From positions 37,398-71,142 of the forward strand of contig JALQYE010000001.1 in NCBI GenBank assembly GCA_023254245.1: a DNA stretch of 33,745 bases, given 5' to 3'. The notes under the pieces were generated by a model. It was not told the origin of the DNA. It did not search any database and saw only the letters and a program-made list of their open reading frames with translations. Origin of the DNA: Emticicia sp. (lineage in GTDB: Bacteria; Bacteroidota; Bacteroidia; Cytophagales; Spirosomataceae). Numbering within the stretch: position 1 is the first letter of the stretch; each line of letters starts with the position of its first letter. Positions 1 to 9,965 of this stretch are shown piece by piece. The translations under genes and the position numbers were made by a program.

Positions 1-223
1 GAGTAAGAGATGAGCATCTTCAAAAAACTCTACTATTGACATATTGAGTTACATTTTATAAAAATGATAGGTTTTTTGAAAACTGCATGATAACTTAATT
101 TCAACTGAAATAAGATTAAAATTTGGTTTATAATATTTTACATTGACGTTTGCAAAAACAAATTACATTTTATTAATTTTACAACAAGTTTTGTGAAATA
201 ATTAAACCTATTACCATGCGTCT
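1..223. other. Left-edge region upstream of the recombinase
   Basis: This AT-rich stretch has no gene of its own. On the minus strand, positions 42-1 are open from an ATG (reading MSIVEFFEDAHLLL) and run off the left edge; see the finding on circularity. A near-palindrome at about 94-114 (CTTAATTTCA...TGAAATAAG) and a possible promoter for the recombinase (TTG at 143-145, TACATTTT at 164-171) are visible. Both are weak: neither matches a known site well. Confidence 0.35.
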
Positions 224-823
224 ATGAAAATTGGATATGTTCGAGTCTCCAAAGAAGAACAAAATGAACAGCTACAAATTGATGCTCTTAAAAAGTATGG
301 CTGTGAGAAAATTTATCAGGAGAAAGTATCAGGAGCTTTAAAACATCGTCCTGAATTTGAAAGGCTTAAAGACATACTGAGAAAAGATGATGAATTGGTT
401 GTTTGGGATATTGACCGCTTGGGTAGAACTACCCTTGAATTGATAATGTTTGTTGATGAATTGAATCAAAAGGGAGTTTTATTTAAAAGTCTTTCACAAT
501 CGCTAATTGATACTACAACTGAAACAGGAGAATTTGTCTTCAAATTATTTGCATTATTGGCTGAGCATGAAAGAAAAAGATTAATTCGTAGAACCAAAGC
601 TGGGCAAGAAGCTGCCAGAGCCAGAGGGCGAATGGGAGGAAGACCTAAGGGACTTTCGCCACATTACCAAGATATTGCTCCAATGGTGGTTGATGCTTAC
701 AAACAACAAAGAAGTATCCGAGATATTATGAAGGCTTTTAAAATTCCATCCACCGCTACGGTTTATAAGATTCTTGCTGAAAGTAATGTAGCTTTTCAGG
801 TTTACCATAAAAATCATCTGTAA
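224..823 (+). CDS. Resolvase/invertase-type small serine recombinase
   Basis: Site-specific recombinase that would cut and rejoin DNA through a 5'-phosphoserine link. The 199-residue length fits the small serine recombinases (Tn3 resolvase/DNA invertase). The N-terminus YVRVSKEEQN carries the catalytic Ser9 with Arg7. The DRLGRTT motif (residues 64-70) supplies the conserved active-site arginines, and EHERKRLIRRTKAG (about 114-127) is the start of the long E helix. A C-terminal helix-turn-helix lies at about residues 163-186. On plasmids such enzymes commonly resolve multimers or invert segments. No clear res or inversion site pair was seen beside it, so its target is unknown. It stands alone, 198 bp before the HTCS gene. 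The family call is firm; the role is inference. Confidence 0.9.
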   Translation: MKIGYVRVSKEEQNEQLQIDALKKYGCEKIYQEKVSGALKHRPEFERLKDILRKDDELVVWDIDRLGRTTLELIMFVDELNQKGVLFKSLSQSLIDTTTETGEFVFKLFALLAEHERKRLIRRTKAGQEAARARGRMGGRPKGLSPHYQDIAPMVVDAYKQQRSIRDIMKAFKIPSTATVYKILAESNVAFQVYHKNHL

Positions 824-1021
824 GTTGTAGAATCGGCTCAGAGTTCTGAAAACTCGACTCGTACAGTTTACGTAAATTATTGTACTTTTACATAATTTTT
901 TATCATTTTTTACAGTTTAAGTGGTATGACTACTCATGTTCTGTATCGTTTTCGCCAATAAAAAAATAATATTACAGTATTTGACTCAGATTCAGAGTGT
1001 TAAAGGTTATTTGAGTTTTGA

Positions 1022-4000
1022 ATGAAAGAAACAATAAGTAATATCCTTCGTCTGACAATTATTTTGTCCTTATTCTCAGGTTTTTTAAAGGGGCAAGGCC
1101 CATTACGAAACGAGGAAGAATTTGTGATTGATTTTATTGATGTCAGAAAAGGGTTACTTAGTAATTTTGTTACGAAGACGATTAGCGACGAAGATAATAT
1201 AAAGTATTTTGCAACCGAGGATGGTGTTTCAAAATTCGATGGCTATACTTTTACCTACTACAGGCCAAACGATGATTTTAAAGAGCTTGAAAATGAAAAC
1301 ATAGAAACACTCTTTAAAGATAAATCTAATAATATTTGGATAGGTACAAAGGCTGGTGGCTTATCAATGTTGGATTTGAAAAGTAATAAGATTGTTAGTT
1401 TCAATTATCTTTTTGCTAAATACACTTCAAAAAAACTACGAGTTATTGCTATTAATCAAAGCAAAGAGGGACTTATTTGGGTGGGTACTTGGAATAATGG
1501 CATCTTTATTATTGACCCAGTAAATAAAAAGTTAGTTGCTCATTATCCATTTGTCAGTGAAATCAATAATATTATCCGAGATAAAAACGATGATATGTGG
1601 TTTATTTCGGGCATTACATTACATCAGTATAACCACAAAACTGCCCGATTAGCATCATTTAAATTATCTAAGCCCGTAACGAATCTGATAGAAGATAAAG
1701 TAAGAAATAAAATTTGGCTGGTCGGAAATTCGAATAAGAAAGTAAACCTTTTTAGTTATGATTTTAACCGCAAGACTTTTTCGGAAGAAAAAATTAATCT
1801 ATCGGCACGATATATAAAAAGTATAGCTTTGGATAGTAAAAATCGGCTATGGCTGGGTAGCTGGGGCGATGGCCTGTATATTAGTAATACCCAAATAACT
1901 GAGTTTAGTAGAGCCAATACTAACCCCGAGGGAAGGCTTTTTAATAGTGTCAATAATTCAATGATTTTGGATATTGATATTGATAAAAATGGTATTGCGT
2001 GGTTATCTACGGCTCACGGGGGCGTACTGATACTCTATCCGAATAAAGGCTTTAGCTTGCTTAGTAATACGTCAGAAGTCAACTCAATTGACCAAAATAT
2101 TACTTCTATCTTTAAAGATAATACTTATTTCTACAAAGGTAAATTAAGAGAAGGTTTGTTTGTGTGGAATGAGAATGGGAGCTTTACAAAAATTAATACC
2201 ATTCCAAACGAACGTATCAATTGCATTTATGAGAAAAATAACACTTTGTTTATCGGAACAAATGGTGGGTTATTTATCATAAAAAATAGGCAATTTAGTC
2301 AGACCCAAAACTTTCTTAAAAGCGACAAAATAACTGCTATTTTGCTTGATAGCCAAAATAACCTCTGGATTGGTACACAACAAAAGGGACTAAAGATGAC
2401 AAATCTGGATAGCGACCCTGACATGAAGCAAATTAAAGTTTATTCAGAAGAGGAGAAAAATAGGGTGCTGGACAATAACCGAATCAGTCAAATTAAAGAA
2501 GATAATAGAGGAAATATCTGGCTTGCCACTTACGCAGGCCTTAATCTTTATGATAAACGGCGAGATGCTTTTATTAATCATTCTACGCTTTTAAATGCTA
2601 AACTTCCAAGCCTTATTATCAATGATATGCTCATACGAGAAAAGGAAATCTTTTTGGCAACTCCTTCGGGATTTATTATTTTACAAACTGATGCCTCTCA
2701 AGTTAGCATTAAAGAACACTACAACAGTAATAATGGATTGATAAACGATTTTCTTTGTAGTATCGAAGAAGATAATAATGGCAATATTTGGCTCAGTAGC
2801 AATACATCCATCGAAAAATACATTCCACGCACCAAAAAACTTATCAATTTTGGTCGAGAAGATGGTGTAATGATAAACTCATTTCATATTGGTTCTTCGT
2901 TTCATGATACTGATGGTGTTTTATATTTTGGCGGCTCAAATGGTATTATTACGTTTAATCCTTCACAGATTGATGAGAAGTTTAATTTACCTAAAATTGT
3001 CTTTACACAATTGGTAGTTAATAATAATGTACTCGAAGCAGGTGAAGTTTTAAACGGCAATGAGATTCTCAAGCAAAGCATACAGTTTACCCAAAAAATA
3101 GATTTATCGTATGCTCAAAACCATTTATCGCTCAGTTTTATTGCCGATGATTTCTTAGACCCTACCAATATTACCTATCAATACAAGTTGATTGGTCTTA
3201 ATAATGAATGGGTAAATCTCGGTACTCGTCACCAAATTAATTTTACAGAGTTAGGGTGGGGAAAATACGAACTCTTAATAAGAGCCAGCCGAAATAATCG
3301 AAATTGGAGCAACATAAAGCACCTCGAAATAAATATTGCTACGCCGCCTTGGCTTACTTGGTATGCATACTTGTTTTATGTACTGTTATTTATTGGTATT
3401 TTGTTGATGGTCAGACACTACTCCGCCAAGCAAGCCAAATTAAAGGCTGAGTTACGAATTGCCCAAATTGAAAAAGAAAAAGAACACGAACTCAACAAAG
3501 CTAAGATAACATTCTTTACTAATATTTCACATGAATTCAGAACACCACTTACGCTCATTTTGAGTCCCATTACAGAGATGCTCAATAGTCGAGAGGTAGC
3601 CGAAAACTTAAAAGGTAAGCTAACTCTGGTAGAATCTAACGCTCAAAAAATGCTGGGCTTGGTGAGTGAACTCCTTGATTTTAAGAAAGCCGAACAGGGT
3701 TTACTAAAGCTGAATTTGACCAAAAATGATATTGTCAGTTTCATAAAAGATATTTATCTGAATTTTATAGATATAGCCAATAGTCGAAAAATTAATTTTT
3801 CATTTGAGACAAACGTCGATTCTTTTTTGCTCGATTTTGACCGCCAACAAATGGAAATTGTGTTGAATAATTTACTTTCAAACGCATTCAAGTTTACCAA
3901 AAACCAGGGTAATATTAGCGTAGAAATCTTCAAAAAAGATGATAGTATCGATATAATAGTTTCTGACGATGGAATCGGAATTGCCAATGAGCATCAAGAG

Positions 4001-5041
4001 AAAATCTTCAACCGATTCTTTCAAGTAAAAAACGAAGAAATGAGCCATTTGGTAGGTAGTGGCATAGGGCTTTCGTTTTCTAAAAATATTATTGACCTGC
4101 ACCAAGGGAATATTTTTGTAAAAAGTGCTTTGAATAAGGGTTCGGTTTTCACGATTGAGCTGCCTATTTTAGCCCTCTCAAAGCATGAAAGTAGTTCTGC
4201 AATTCAGGCAAACATTACCGAAAAAATAATCAAAGAAAGGTTAGATATCCCCCCGACATCAACCACAAAATCGAATAAACCATTGGTTTTGATTGCCGAT
4301 GATAGTGATGATATTCGGAAATACTTAAAGTCGCTTTTAGAAAATGATTATCAGATTATCGAAGCTACTGATGGCCTCGAAGCTCTGACCGTTATCAATA
4401 AAAAATTACCCGATATTGTAATAAGCGATGTAATGATGCCCAACATGGATGGAATTCAATTATGCGAAGAAATTAAAAATCAGATAAATACTTCTCATAT
4501 TCCGATTATACTCCTGACCGCTCGCACAACGCTGACCTATGAAATCAGCGGTTTACAAAAGGGAGCGGATGATTATTTGATTAAGCCCTTCAACCCGATG
4601 ATTGTGCAGACAAAAATTGCTAACTTATTGGATAATCGAAGAAAATTAAGGGATTACTTCTTGAATAAAGTTAGATTCGAACCACTCGCAGTTGAGAGTC
4701 AAGAATCAAATTTAGATGCCTTATTTATTGATAAAGCCATGCAGTTGGTTAATGAACATTTACGAGATGAAAACTTCGGGGCCGAAGAGATGGCCGATAA
4801 AATGTTTATGAGCCAATCGACACTCCTGCGAAAAATAAAAGCACTCACGGGGCTTTCGATTAATGGCTTTATTCGTTCGATAAAACTCAAAAATGCTGCT
4901 CAAATGATTCTGGAAACTGATTTAAAAATGAGTTCAATCGCTTACGAAGTGGGTTTTAGCGATTATAAATATTTTACGAAAATGTTTCAAAATCAGTTCG
5001 GATGTTTGCCTTCCGCCTACAAAGAAAAGACCCTTCTTTGA
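1022..5041 (+). CDS. Hybrid two-component system sensor/regulator (HTCS)
   Basis: One-protein sensor, kinase and transcription factor typical of Bacteroidota glycan loci. A signal peptide (about 1-24) is followed by periplasmic two-component-propeller repeats, with units such as IWIGTKAGGLSMLD, IWVGTWNNGIFIID and IWLATYAGLNLYD, to about residue 690. Then come a Y_Y_Y domain (about 700-770) and a membrane segment (about 776-798). The cytoplasmic part has HisKA with His837 in ISHEFRTPL, an HATPase with N-box NNLLSNAFKF (about 949) and glycine boxes DDGIGIA and GSGIGLSF, a receiver with Asp1136 in ISDVMMP, and an AraC-type HTH (about 1235-1339). All key residues are present, so it should be functional. 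The family senses oligosaccharides in the periplasm and activates a neighbouring susCD operon. The operon starting at 5253 is the obvious target. Confidence 0.96.
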   Translation: MKETISNILRLTIILSLFSGFLKGQGPLRNEEEFVIDFIDVRKGLLSNFVTKTISDEDNIKYFATEDGVSKFDGYTFTYYRPNDDFKELENENIETLFKDKSNNIWIGTKAGGLSMLDLKSNKIVSFNYLFAKYTSKKLRVIAINQSKEGLIWVGTWNNGIFIIDPVNKKLVAHYPFVSEINNIIRDKNDDMWFISGITLHQYNHKTARLASFKLSKPVTNLIEDKVRNKIWLVGNSNKKVNLFSYDFNRKTFSEEKINLSARYIKSIALDSKNRLWLGSWGDGLYISNTQITEFSRANTNPEGRLFNSVNNSMILDIDIDKNGIAWLSTAHGGVLILYPNKGFSLLSNTSEVNSIDQNITSIFKDNTYFYKGKLREGLFVWNENGSFTKINTIPNERINCIYEKNNTLFIGTNGGLFIIKNRQFSQTQNFLKSDKITAILLDSQNNLWIGTQQKGLKMTNLDSDPDMKQIKVYSEEEKNRVLDNNRISQIKEDNRGNIWLATYAGLNLYDKRRDAFINHSTLLNAKLPSLIINDMLIREKEIFLATPSGFIILQTDASQVSIKEHYNSNNGLINDFLCSIEEDNNGNIWLSSNTSIEKYIPRTKKLINFGREDGVMINSFHIGSSFHDTDGVLYFGGSNGIITFNPSQIDEKFNLPKIVFTQLVVNNNVLEAGEVLNGNEILKQSIQFTQKIDLSYAQNHLSLSFIADDFLDPTNITYQYKLIGLNNEWVNLGTRHQINFTELGWGKYELLIRASRNNRNWSNIKHLEINIATPPWLTWYAYLFYVLLFIGILLMVRHYSAKQAKLKAELRIAQIEKEKEHELNKAKITFFTNISHEFRTPLTLILSPITEMLNSREVAENLKGKLTLVESNAQKMLGLVSELLDFKKAEQGLLKLNLTKNDIVSFIKDIYLNFIDIANSRKINFSFETNVDSFLLDFDRQQMEIVLNNLLSNAFKFTKNQGNISVEIFKKDDSIDIIVSDDGIGIANEHQEKIFNRFFQVKNEEMSHLVGSGIGLSFSKNIIDLHQGNIFVKSALNKGSVFTIELPILALSKHESSSAIQANITEKIIKERLDIPPTSTTKSNKPLVLIADDSDDIRKYLKSLLENDYQIIEATDGLEALTVINKKLPDIVISDVMMPNMDGIQLCEEIKNQINTSHIPIILLTARTTLTYEISGLQKGADDYLIKPFNPMIVQTKIANLLDNRRKLRDYFLNKVRFEPLAVESQESNLDALFIDKAMQLVNEHLRDENFGAEEMADKMFMSQSTLLRKIKALTGLSINGFIRSIKLKNAAQMILETDLKMSSIAYEVGFSDYKYFTKMFQNQFGCLPSAYKEKTLL

Positions 5042-5090
5042 AAATTTATCTACTAATTAAAAGACAAGTTGCTTAGTCGGATTGATATTG

Positions 5091-5117
5091 ATTACCTTAT
5101 TTTTAGGTAATTTTTGA
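5091..5117 (+). terminator. Possible terminator after the HTCS gene
   Basis: ATTACCT (5091-5097) and AGGTAAT (5105-5111) form a 7-bp perfect stem with a 7-nt loop, followed by a short T run. It lies 50 bp after the HTCS stop and before the susC promoter. The stem is short and AT-rich, so efficiency is uncertain. Confidence 0.5.
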
Positions 5118-5148
5118 TAAAAAAAGCCAATAATTAAGCATTTTGATG

Positions 5149-5180
5149 AATTTACCCCTACCAATCGCCTAATTTACCCC
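5149..5180 (+). promoter_or_regulatory. Candidate HTCS binding site: direct repeat
   Basis: AATTTACCCC occurs at 5149-5158 and again at 5171-5180, a 22-bp period (about two helical turns). The second copy ends just upstream of the -33 region of the susC promoter. AraC-type DNA-binding domains commonly use direct half-sites in this arrangement and place. The repeat is seen directly; its assignment to the HTCS is inference. Confidence 0.5.
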
Positions 5181-5182
5181 CC

Positions 5183-5211
5183 TTCGATATTACATATCCA
5201 ATATAAATTTG
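5183..5211 (+). promoter_or_regulatory. Promoter of the first susC operon
   Basis: TAAATTTG at 5204-5211 matches the Bacteroidota -7 consensus TAnnTTTG exactly. A poor -33 match (TTCG at 5183) sits about 18 bp upstream. A weak -33 beside a candidate activator repeat fits an activated promoter. It lies about 42 bp before the chosen susC start. Confidence 0.55.
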
Positions 5212-5252
5212 CACAAAACTAATTGTGTTATTTACAATCAAAACAAATTTAT

Positions 5253-8200
5253 ATGGAGGCAATATTTACCAAAAAACTCTTGAGGTTGTCTGGTTATGTA
5301 CTGGTATTTATGCTAATGTGTATGCCGAAAGGATACGCATTACCGAATGTAATTCAGGTAACAGGAACAGTCACCTCAAGTACTTCAAACGAGGGAATTC
5401 CTGGGGTATCAGTTACGCTCAAAGGAACTACGAAAGGGACTGTAACAGATGCAAAAGGTGCATTTTCAATTACCGCAGAAAATGCTTCGTCGGTTTTAGT
5501 ATTCAGCATGATTGGATATACTACCAAAGAAGTAAAAATTGGCAATAATACCATAGTAAATGTAGCTTTAGAAGAATCAGAATCAATTTTGAATGAGGTG
5601 GTGGTTGTGGGTTACGGTGAGCAGAAGAAAGTGAATCTTACGGGAGCCGTAGAAACCCTTAAATTCAACGATGCCGTTAATCAACCAGTAACCAATTCTG
5701 GACAATTATTGTACGGTCGCATGTCTGGAGTTCAGCTTACACAAGGGACAGGACTTCCAGGGGCTGATGCTTCTTCGGTTATTATCAGAGGTGTTGGTTC
5801 GTTTGGAGGCACTACGCCACTCGTAGTAATTGATAATATTCAGTACGAAAGCTTACGCGAATTTAATAGCTTAGGGCCATCAGATATTGAAAGTATTTCG
5901 GTGCTAAAAGATGCCTCGGCAGCAGCTATTTACGGAGCAAGAGGTGCAAATGGTGTAATCGTTGTAACTACAAAGAAAGGAACAAAAGGCAAATTTTCGG
6001 TCGATTATAATAATTTTTACGGGATTCAGCAAGCAACTATTTTACCAAAATACTTAGATGCCGTCAATTACGCGATTCTCAAAAATGAGCGTGACCAAAA
6101 TGCCAATGGTGCAACGGCTCCGTTGAGGTATTCGCCAGAAGCCATTGAAGCCATAAAAAATGGCACAATGCCCGAAAAATATGCTAATACCAATTGGGCT
6201 TCGGTGGCTTTGCGTGATGCTCCGATGAAAAATCATTATGTATCATTTACGGGCGGCTCCGAACAAACAACGTATCGTGTTTCGTTGGGTGCTCTTTCGC
6301 AAGATGCTATCGTAAAAGGTAAATTCAAATTAGATAGATACACTTTAGGCCTAAACCTAAGTACTTCGCCTAATAAATGGCTCACGGTTAGCAATGTAAC
6401 TAACGCCTACTGGTCAACTTTTAAAGGTCCTGCTGGTGGCCCCGATGCCATTACTGGCGAAACGGGTATTATCAATCAGTTTCAACGTTCTGCTCCAACG
6501 ATTCCCGTTTATTATCCAGATGGCCGCTATGGTGTGGTTGATGGAGCCTACCAAAATGTCAACTTTTCTTATCCGATAAATCACCCCTTGTTTACTGGAA
6601 ATTTCGGTGATTATTCAAGTAATAACATCAACATCAGTGAGCGAATTGGTTTAAGTGCCAAAATAACCAAAGATTTATCTTTTGAAACCAGTGGCAGTTT
6701 AAACTTAAACCTGACTACTAATTCAAACTTTACGCCAACGTTTAGTAATAGAGATTGGGCAGGAAATGTAGTGAGTCAAAGCGTTTTGAATACATTGAGC
6801 AATAGTTTTAGCTATAATTATCGTTTGCTCAACGAGAATATTCTACGCTACACGAAATCGATAAAAGATGCTCATAATATTATGTTTTTGGTTGGACATT
6901 CGGTTATCTACGATAGAAACAAAGGGTTTTCGGGCTCACTTCAAGGCTTTCCGACTGATGCTATTCAAGAGTTTGATGGAGGTGGTGTGTTAAATCCGAA
7001 TGTCAACGGAAGTTCATCAGAGATAGCATGGCAATCGTTTTTTAGTAGAATCAACTATAATTATAAGGAAAAATATCTATTAGAAATGAATGTCAGACGA
7101 GATGGGTCTTCAAAATTCAGTACTTCGAATAGGTACGGAACTTTTCCATCGGTTTCGGCAGGTTGGAATTTAGGCAGAGAAAGTTTCATGAGTGGCCTAA
7201 CCTTTATTTCTGACCTAAAACTCCGAGCAAGTTGGGGTATTAGTGGAAACGACAGAATTGGCAATTACATTTATCAACAAACTTATAATACTGGTTTAGA
7301 CTATCACATCGGCAAAACCACCATCGTTCCTGCGGTGGCTATTACTACGCTTGCCAACCCACTCATTACTTGGGAAACAACTAAGCAATTTGACCTTGGT
7401 ATGGATTTATCGCTCTTGAAAAATCGAATTAATGTAACTGCCGATTATTTCCGACGCCTCAGTAGCGATATTCTTTACACGAATTTCCCTATTCCGAATA
7501 CCATCGGCGTAACAAACTTAGCCGCTAAAAATGCGGCTGGAATGGAAAACAGTGGTTTTGAGTTTTCAGTAAATCTGCGTCAGAACTTTAAGAAATTAAA
7601 GATTGATTTAACAGGAAATGTAACTTGGCTGGCCGATAATAAAGTAACGACGCTCGGTGAAAATGGAGCCGAAACAATTTCAAACAATACAATTATCCGC
7701 ATCGGTGAGCCTTTCAGAGCTTTCTACGGATATAAAGTATTGGGCGTATTCCAGTCAAAGAGTGAAGTTGATGCCGCCCCAGTACAGTTTGGTAGCAATC
7801 GCACGGCCGCTGGAGATTTACAATACGCTGATTTATCTGGTCCAGATGGCAAGCCCGATGGCGTTGTTAATGCGTTTGATAGAGTGGTTATTGGTAATCC
7901 GTTTCCGAAGTGGATGTATGGAATTAATGCCAATATCAAATACGGTAATTTCGATTTCTCTGCTATTTTCCAAGGAGTAGCAAGGGTTGACCGATTATTG
8001 AATGGAAACGGCCAGCTGGCAATGGATGGCGATAGAAATAATGCTCTTGCCTATTGGATTGACCGTTGGACACCAACCAATCCATCGACTACTTTGCCAA
8101 GGCTTGGAGGAATCAATAACTCTGTTGCATCTGACTTTTTCGTACAAGATATGTCGTATCTCCGCTTAAAAAACATCGAATTAGGTTATTCGTTACCGAG

Positions 8201-8375
8201 TCGTATTTTGAAAAACATCTTCGTAAAAAAAGTCAGAGTTTTCATAAGTGGTCAGAACTTACTTACCCTTACCAAAGTCAAGAATTTCGACCCAGAAAGA
8301 CAACCAGATGCTAATTCTGACCAAAATACGCCACTATATAGGGTTTATACTGCTGGATTCAACTTTAAATTCTAA
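5253..8375 (+). CDS. susC-like: SusC/RagA-type TonB-dependent outer-membrane transporter (locus 1)
   Basis: Outer-membrane barrel that imports oligosaccharides with its SusD partner, powered by TonB. The chosen ATG gives 1040 residues with a clear signal peptide (MEAIFTKKLLRLSGYVLVFM and following, ending near YALP). An upstream in-frame TTG at 5223 would add ten residues before the signal peptide and was not used. A carboxypeptidase D regulatory-like domain (about 30-115; GVSVTLKGTTKGTVTDAKG) is followed by the motif VVVVGYGEQKKVNLTGAV and the plug, then a long barrel ending AGFNFKF with terminal Phe. There is no N-terminal STN domain, which fits control by the HTCS rather than by a sigma/anti-sigma pair. 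susD follows after 19 bp. Confidence 0.95.
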   Translation: MEAIFTKKLLRLSGYVLVFMLMCMPKGYALPNVIQVTGTVTSSTSNEGIPGVSVTLKGTTKGTVTDAKGAFSITAENASSVLVFSMIGYTTKEVKIGNNTIVNVALEESESILNEVVVVGYGEQKKVNLTGAVETLKFNDAVNQPVTNSGQLLYGRMSGVQLTQGTGLPGADASSVIIRGVGSFGGTTPLVVIDNIQYESLREFNSLGPSDIESISVLKDASAAAIYGARGANGVIVVTTKKGTKGKFSVDYNNFYGIQQATILPKYLDAVNYAILKNERDQNANGATAPLRYSPEAIEAIKNGTMPEKYANTNWASVALRDAPMKNHYVSFTGGSEQTTYRVSLGALSQDAIVKGKFKLDRYTLGLNLSTSPNKWLTVSNVTNAYWSTFKGPAGGPDAITGETGIINQFQRSAPTIPVYYPDGRYGVVDGAYQNVNFSYPINHPLFTGNFGDYSSNNINISERIGLSAKITKDLSFETSGSLNLNLTTNSNFTPTFSNRDWAGNVVSQSVLNTLSNSFSYNYRLLNENILRYTKSIKDAHNIMFLVGHSVIYDRNKGFSGSLQGFPTDAIQEFDGGGVLNPNVNGSSSEIAWQSFFSRINYNYKEKYLLEMNVRRDGSSKFSTSNRYGTFPSVSAGWNLGRESFMSGLTFISDLKLRASWGISGNDRIGNYIYQQTYNTGLDYHIGKTTIVPAVAITTLANPLITWETTKQFDLGMDLSLLKNRINVTADYFRRLSSDILYTNFPIPNTIGVTNLAAKNAAGMENSGFEFSVNLRQNFKKLKIDLTGNVTWLADNKVTTLGENGAETISNNTIIRIGEPFRAFYGYKVLGVFQSKSEVDAAPVQFGSNRTAAGDLQYADLSGPDGKPDGVVNAFDRVVIGNPFPKWMYGINANIKYGNFDFSAIFQGVARVDRLLNGNGQLAMDGDRNNALAYWIDRWTPTNPSTTLPRLGGINNSVASDFFVQDMSYLRLKNIELGYSLPSRILKNIFVKKVRVFISGQNLLTLTKVKNFDPERQPDANSDQNTPLYRVYTAGFNFKF

Positions 8376-8394
8376 TATTCTAACATTTACATAA

Positions 8395-9933
8395 ATGAAA
8401 AAGATACTCATAATCATACTCTTGTTCAGCATTACAAGCTGTAAAGATGATTTTTTGGATAGAACATCACTGACTCAATTAGCGGATGGTAATTTTTGGC
8501 TCAATGAAAGTGATGCTCAACTCGGACTAAACAGTGTATATGATGCCCTTCAAGATAGAGTGTTGTACAGCGGTAATCTGAATACCACTTTGGGTATGCC
8601 CAACCACGACGGTCTGACTGATAATATCTTCAATAATTATAAGTTTGAAGGTGGTGGAGACTTCATGGAGGCACGACTTAACCCTGCTTCTACCTTATTT
8701 AATGCTTATTGGACTGCACTTTACCGAGGCATTTTCAGAGCCAATACGGCTATTGAAAATATCAGCAAAATGCCCGATGCAAACATCAGTGCCAACGCCA
8801 GAAAAAGTTTACTGGGGCAAGCGTATTTTTTGAGAGCATTATTTTACACCAATATTGCCATTTACTTTGAAGATGCTCCATTGATTCTGAAGCCACAATT
8901 ACTTTCAGAGGCGTATGTTCCTAAAAATACGTATAATGAAATAAAGAATGCTATCATCGCCGACCTCGAGAAAGCGGTTGACGGCTTGCCTACTTCTTAT
9001 CCAGAAGCACAGTATGGTTATGCAACTAAGGGAGCGGCATTGGGGCTATTGGCAAGATTCCAACTCTACAACAAAAACTACAGTGAAGTTGTGAAACTTA
9101 CTTCGCAAATAATGACGCTGGGCTATCAACTTCACCCAAATTATGAAGAACTATTTTCTGAAGCGGGTGAGTTTTCAAAAGAAGTAGTGTTTTCGGTAAG
9201 ATATATCACGGGCGTGTCGGCTAATGGAGAAACTTTCTCGGCAACTTTTGAGGGTATTCCTAAAGTAAATGTACAGCCAATGCCTAATTTAGTTGATTCG
9301 TATTACTGCACTGATGGTCTGCCGATTACAAAATCAAAGTTGTATAGTGCGACTAACAAAAAACTGAATCGAGACCCACGTCTTGCGGCATCGGTTTACT
9401 TTAGAAATGATATTTTCTTGAAGTACCTAAACAGAGCATTTACGGGTAATACTGCTACAACTTACGGGTCAAAGAAGTATATCAGAAATGATAGATATGC
9501 TGATGGAACAGCCGTGTTTTCACCAGGTGGACAAGATTTTTATGTCATTAGATATGCCGATGTGCTTTTAATGAGAGCCGAAGCATTGGCCGAAACCAAT
9601 CAACTAATGGAGGTTTATACGTTGGTTAATCAAGTGAGAAATCGAGTAAAAATGCCAACGATTGAAACTGTAGAAGGTACAAACCTCACGAGGGCTCAGC
9701 TTCTGGATATCATTAAGCAAGAAAGAAGAGTGGAGTTGGCTTTAGAAGGCCTACGATTCTATGACTTAAAGCGTTGGGGCGATATGGCAAGTGCTTACCA
9801 AAGAGCCATAGTCGATAAAGTTTCGGGTTACGTACCAAACTACAAAGGCAAAAAATCGGAGGTATTCCCAATACCGCAAAATGAAATAGATGCCAACAAA
9901 AGTCTTGTTCAGAATCCAGTTTGGTTACAATAA
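8395..9933 (+). CDS. susD-like: SusD/RagB-type surface glycan-binding lipoprotein (locus 1)
   Basis: Lid and glycan-capture partner of the SusC transporter encoded just upstream. The 512-residue product begins MKKILIIILLFSITSCKDDF, a lipoprotein signal with lipidation at Cys16. The SusD family features are present: an N-terminal TPR-rich half (QAYFLRALFYTNIAIYF and similar helices) and the C-terminal stretch QERRVELALEGLRFYDLKRW, then IPQNEIDANKSLVQNP. Length is normal for the family. The ligand cannot be read from the sequence; three sulfatases downstream suggest a sulfated glycan. A sulfatase gene follows after 32 bp. Confidence 0.95.
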   Translation: MKKILIIILLFSITSCKDDFLDRTSLTQLADGNFWLNESDAQLGLNSVYDALQDRVLYSGNLNTTLGMPNHDGLTDNIFNNYKFEGGGDFMEARLNPASTLFNAYWTALYRGIFRANTAIENISKMPDANISANARKSLLGQAYFLRALFYTNIAIYFEDAPLILKPQLLSEAYVPKNTYNEIKNAIIADLEKAVDGLPTSYPEAQYGYATKGAALGLLARFQLYNKNYSEVVKLTSQIMTLGYQLHPNYEELFSEAGEFSKEVVFSVRYITGVSANGETFSATFEGIPKVNVQPMPNLVDSYYCTDGLPITKSKLYSATNKKLNRDPRLAASVYFRNDIFLKYLNRAFTGNTATTYGSKKYIRNDRYADGTAVFSPGGQDFYVIRYADVLLMRAEALAETNQLMEVYTLVNQVRNRVKMPTIETVEGTNLTRAQLLDIIKQERRVELALEGLRFYDLKRWGDMASAYQRAIVDKVSGYVPNYKGKKSEVFPIPQNEIDANKSLVQNPVWLQ

Positions 9934-9965
9934 AATAGGTTATTCATTTTCTAAAACTTTCGCCC

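Noticed and set aside
94-114. Near-palindrome as a res site for the recombinase
   Set aside because: There is a single imperfect copy and no paired subsites with recombinase-type spacing, so it is not listed as a feature.
5223-5252. Upstream TTG start that would extend the first SusC by ten residues
   Set aside because: The ATG at 5253 begins a normal signal peptide, and the TTG lies very close to the -7 element.
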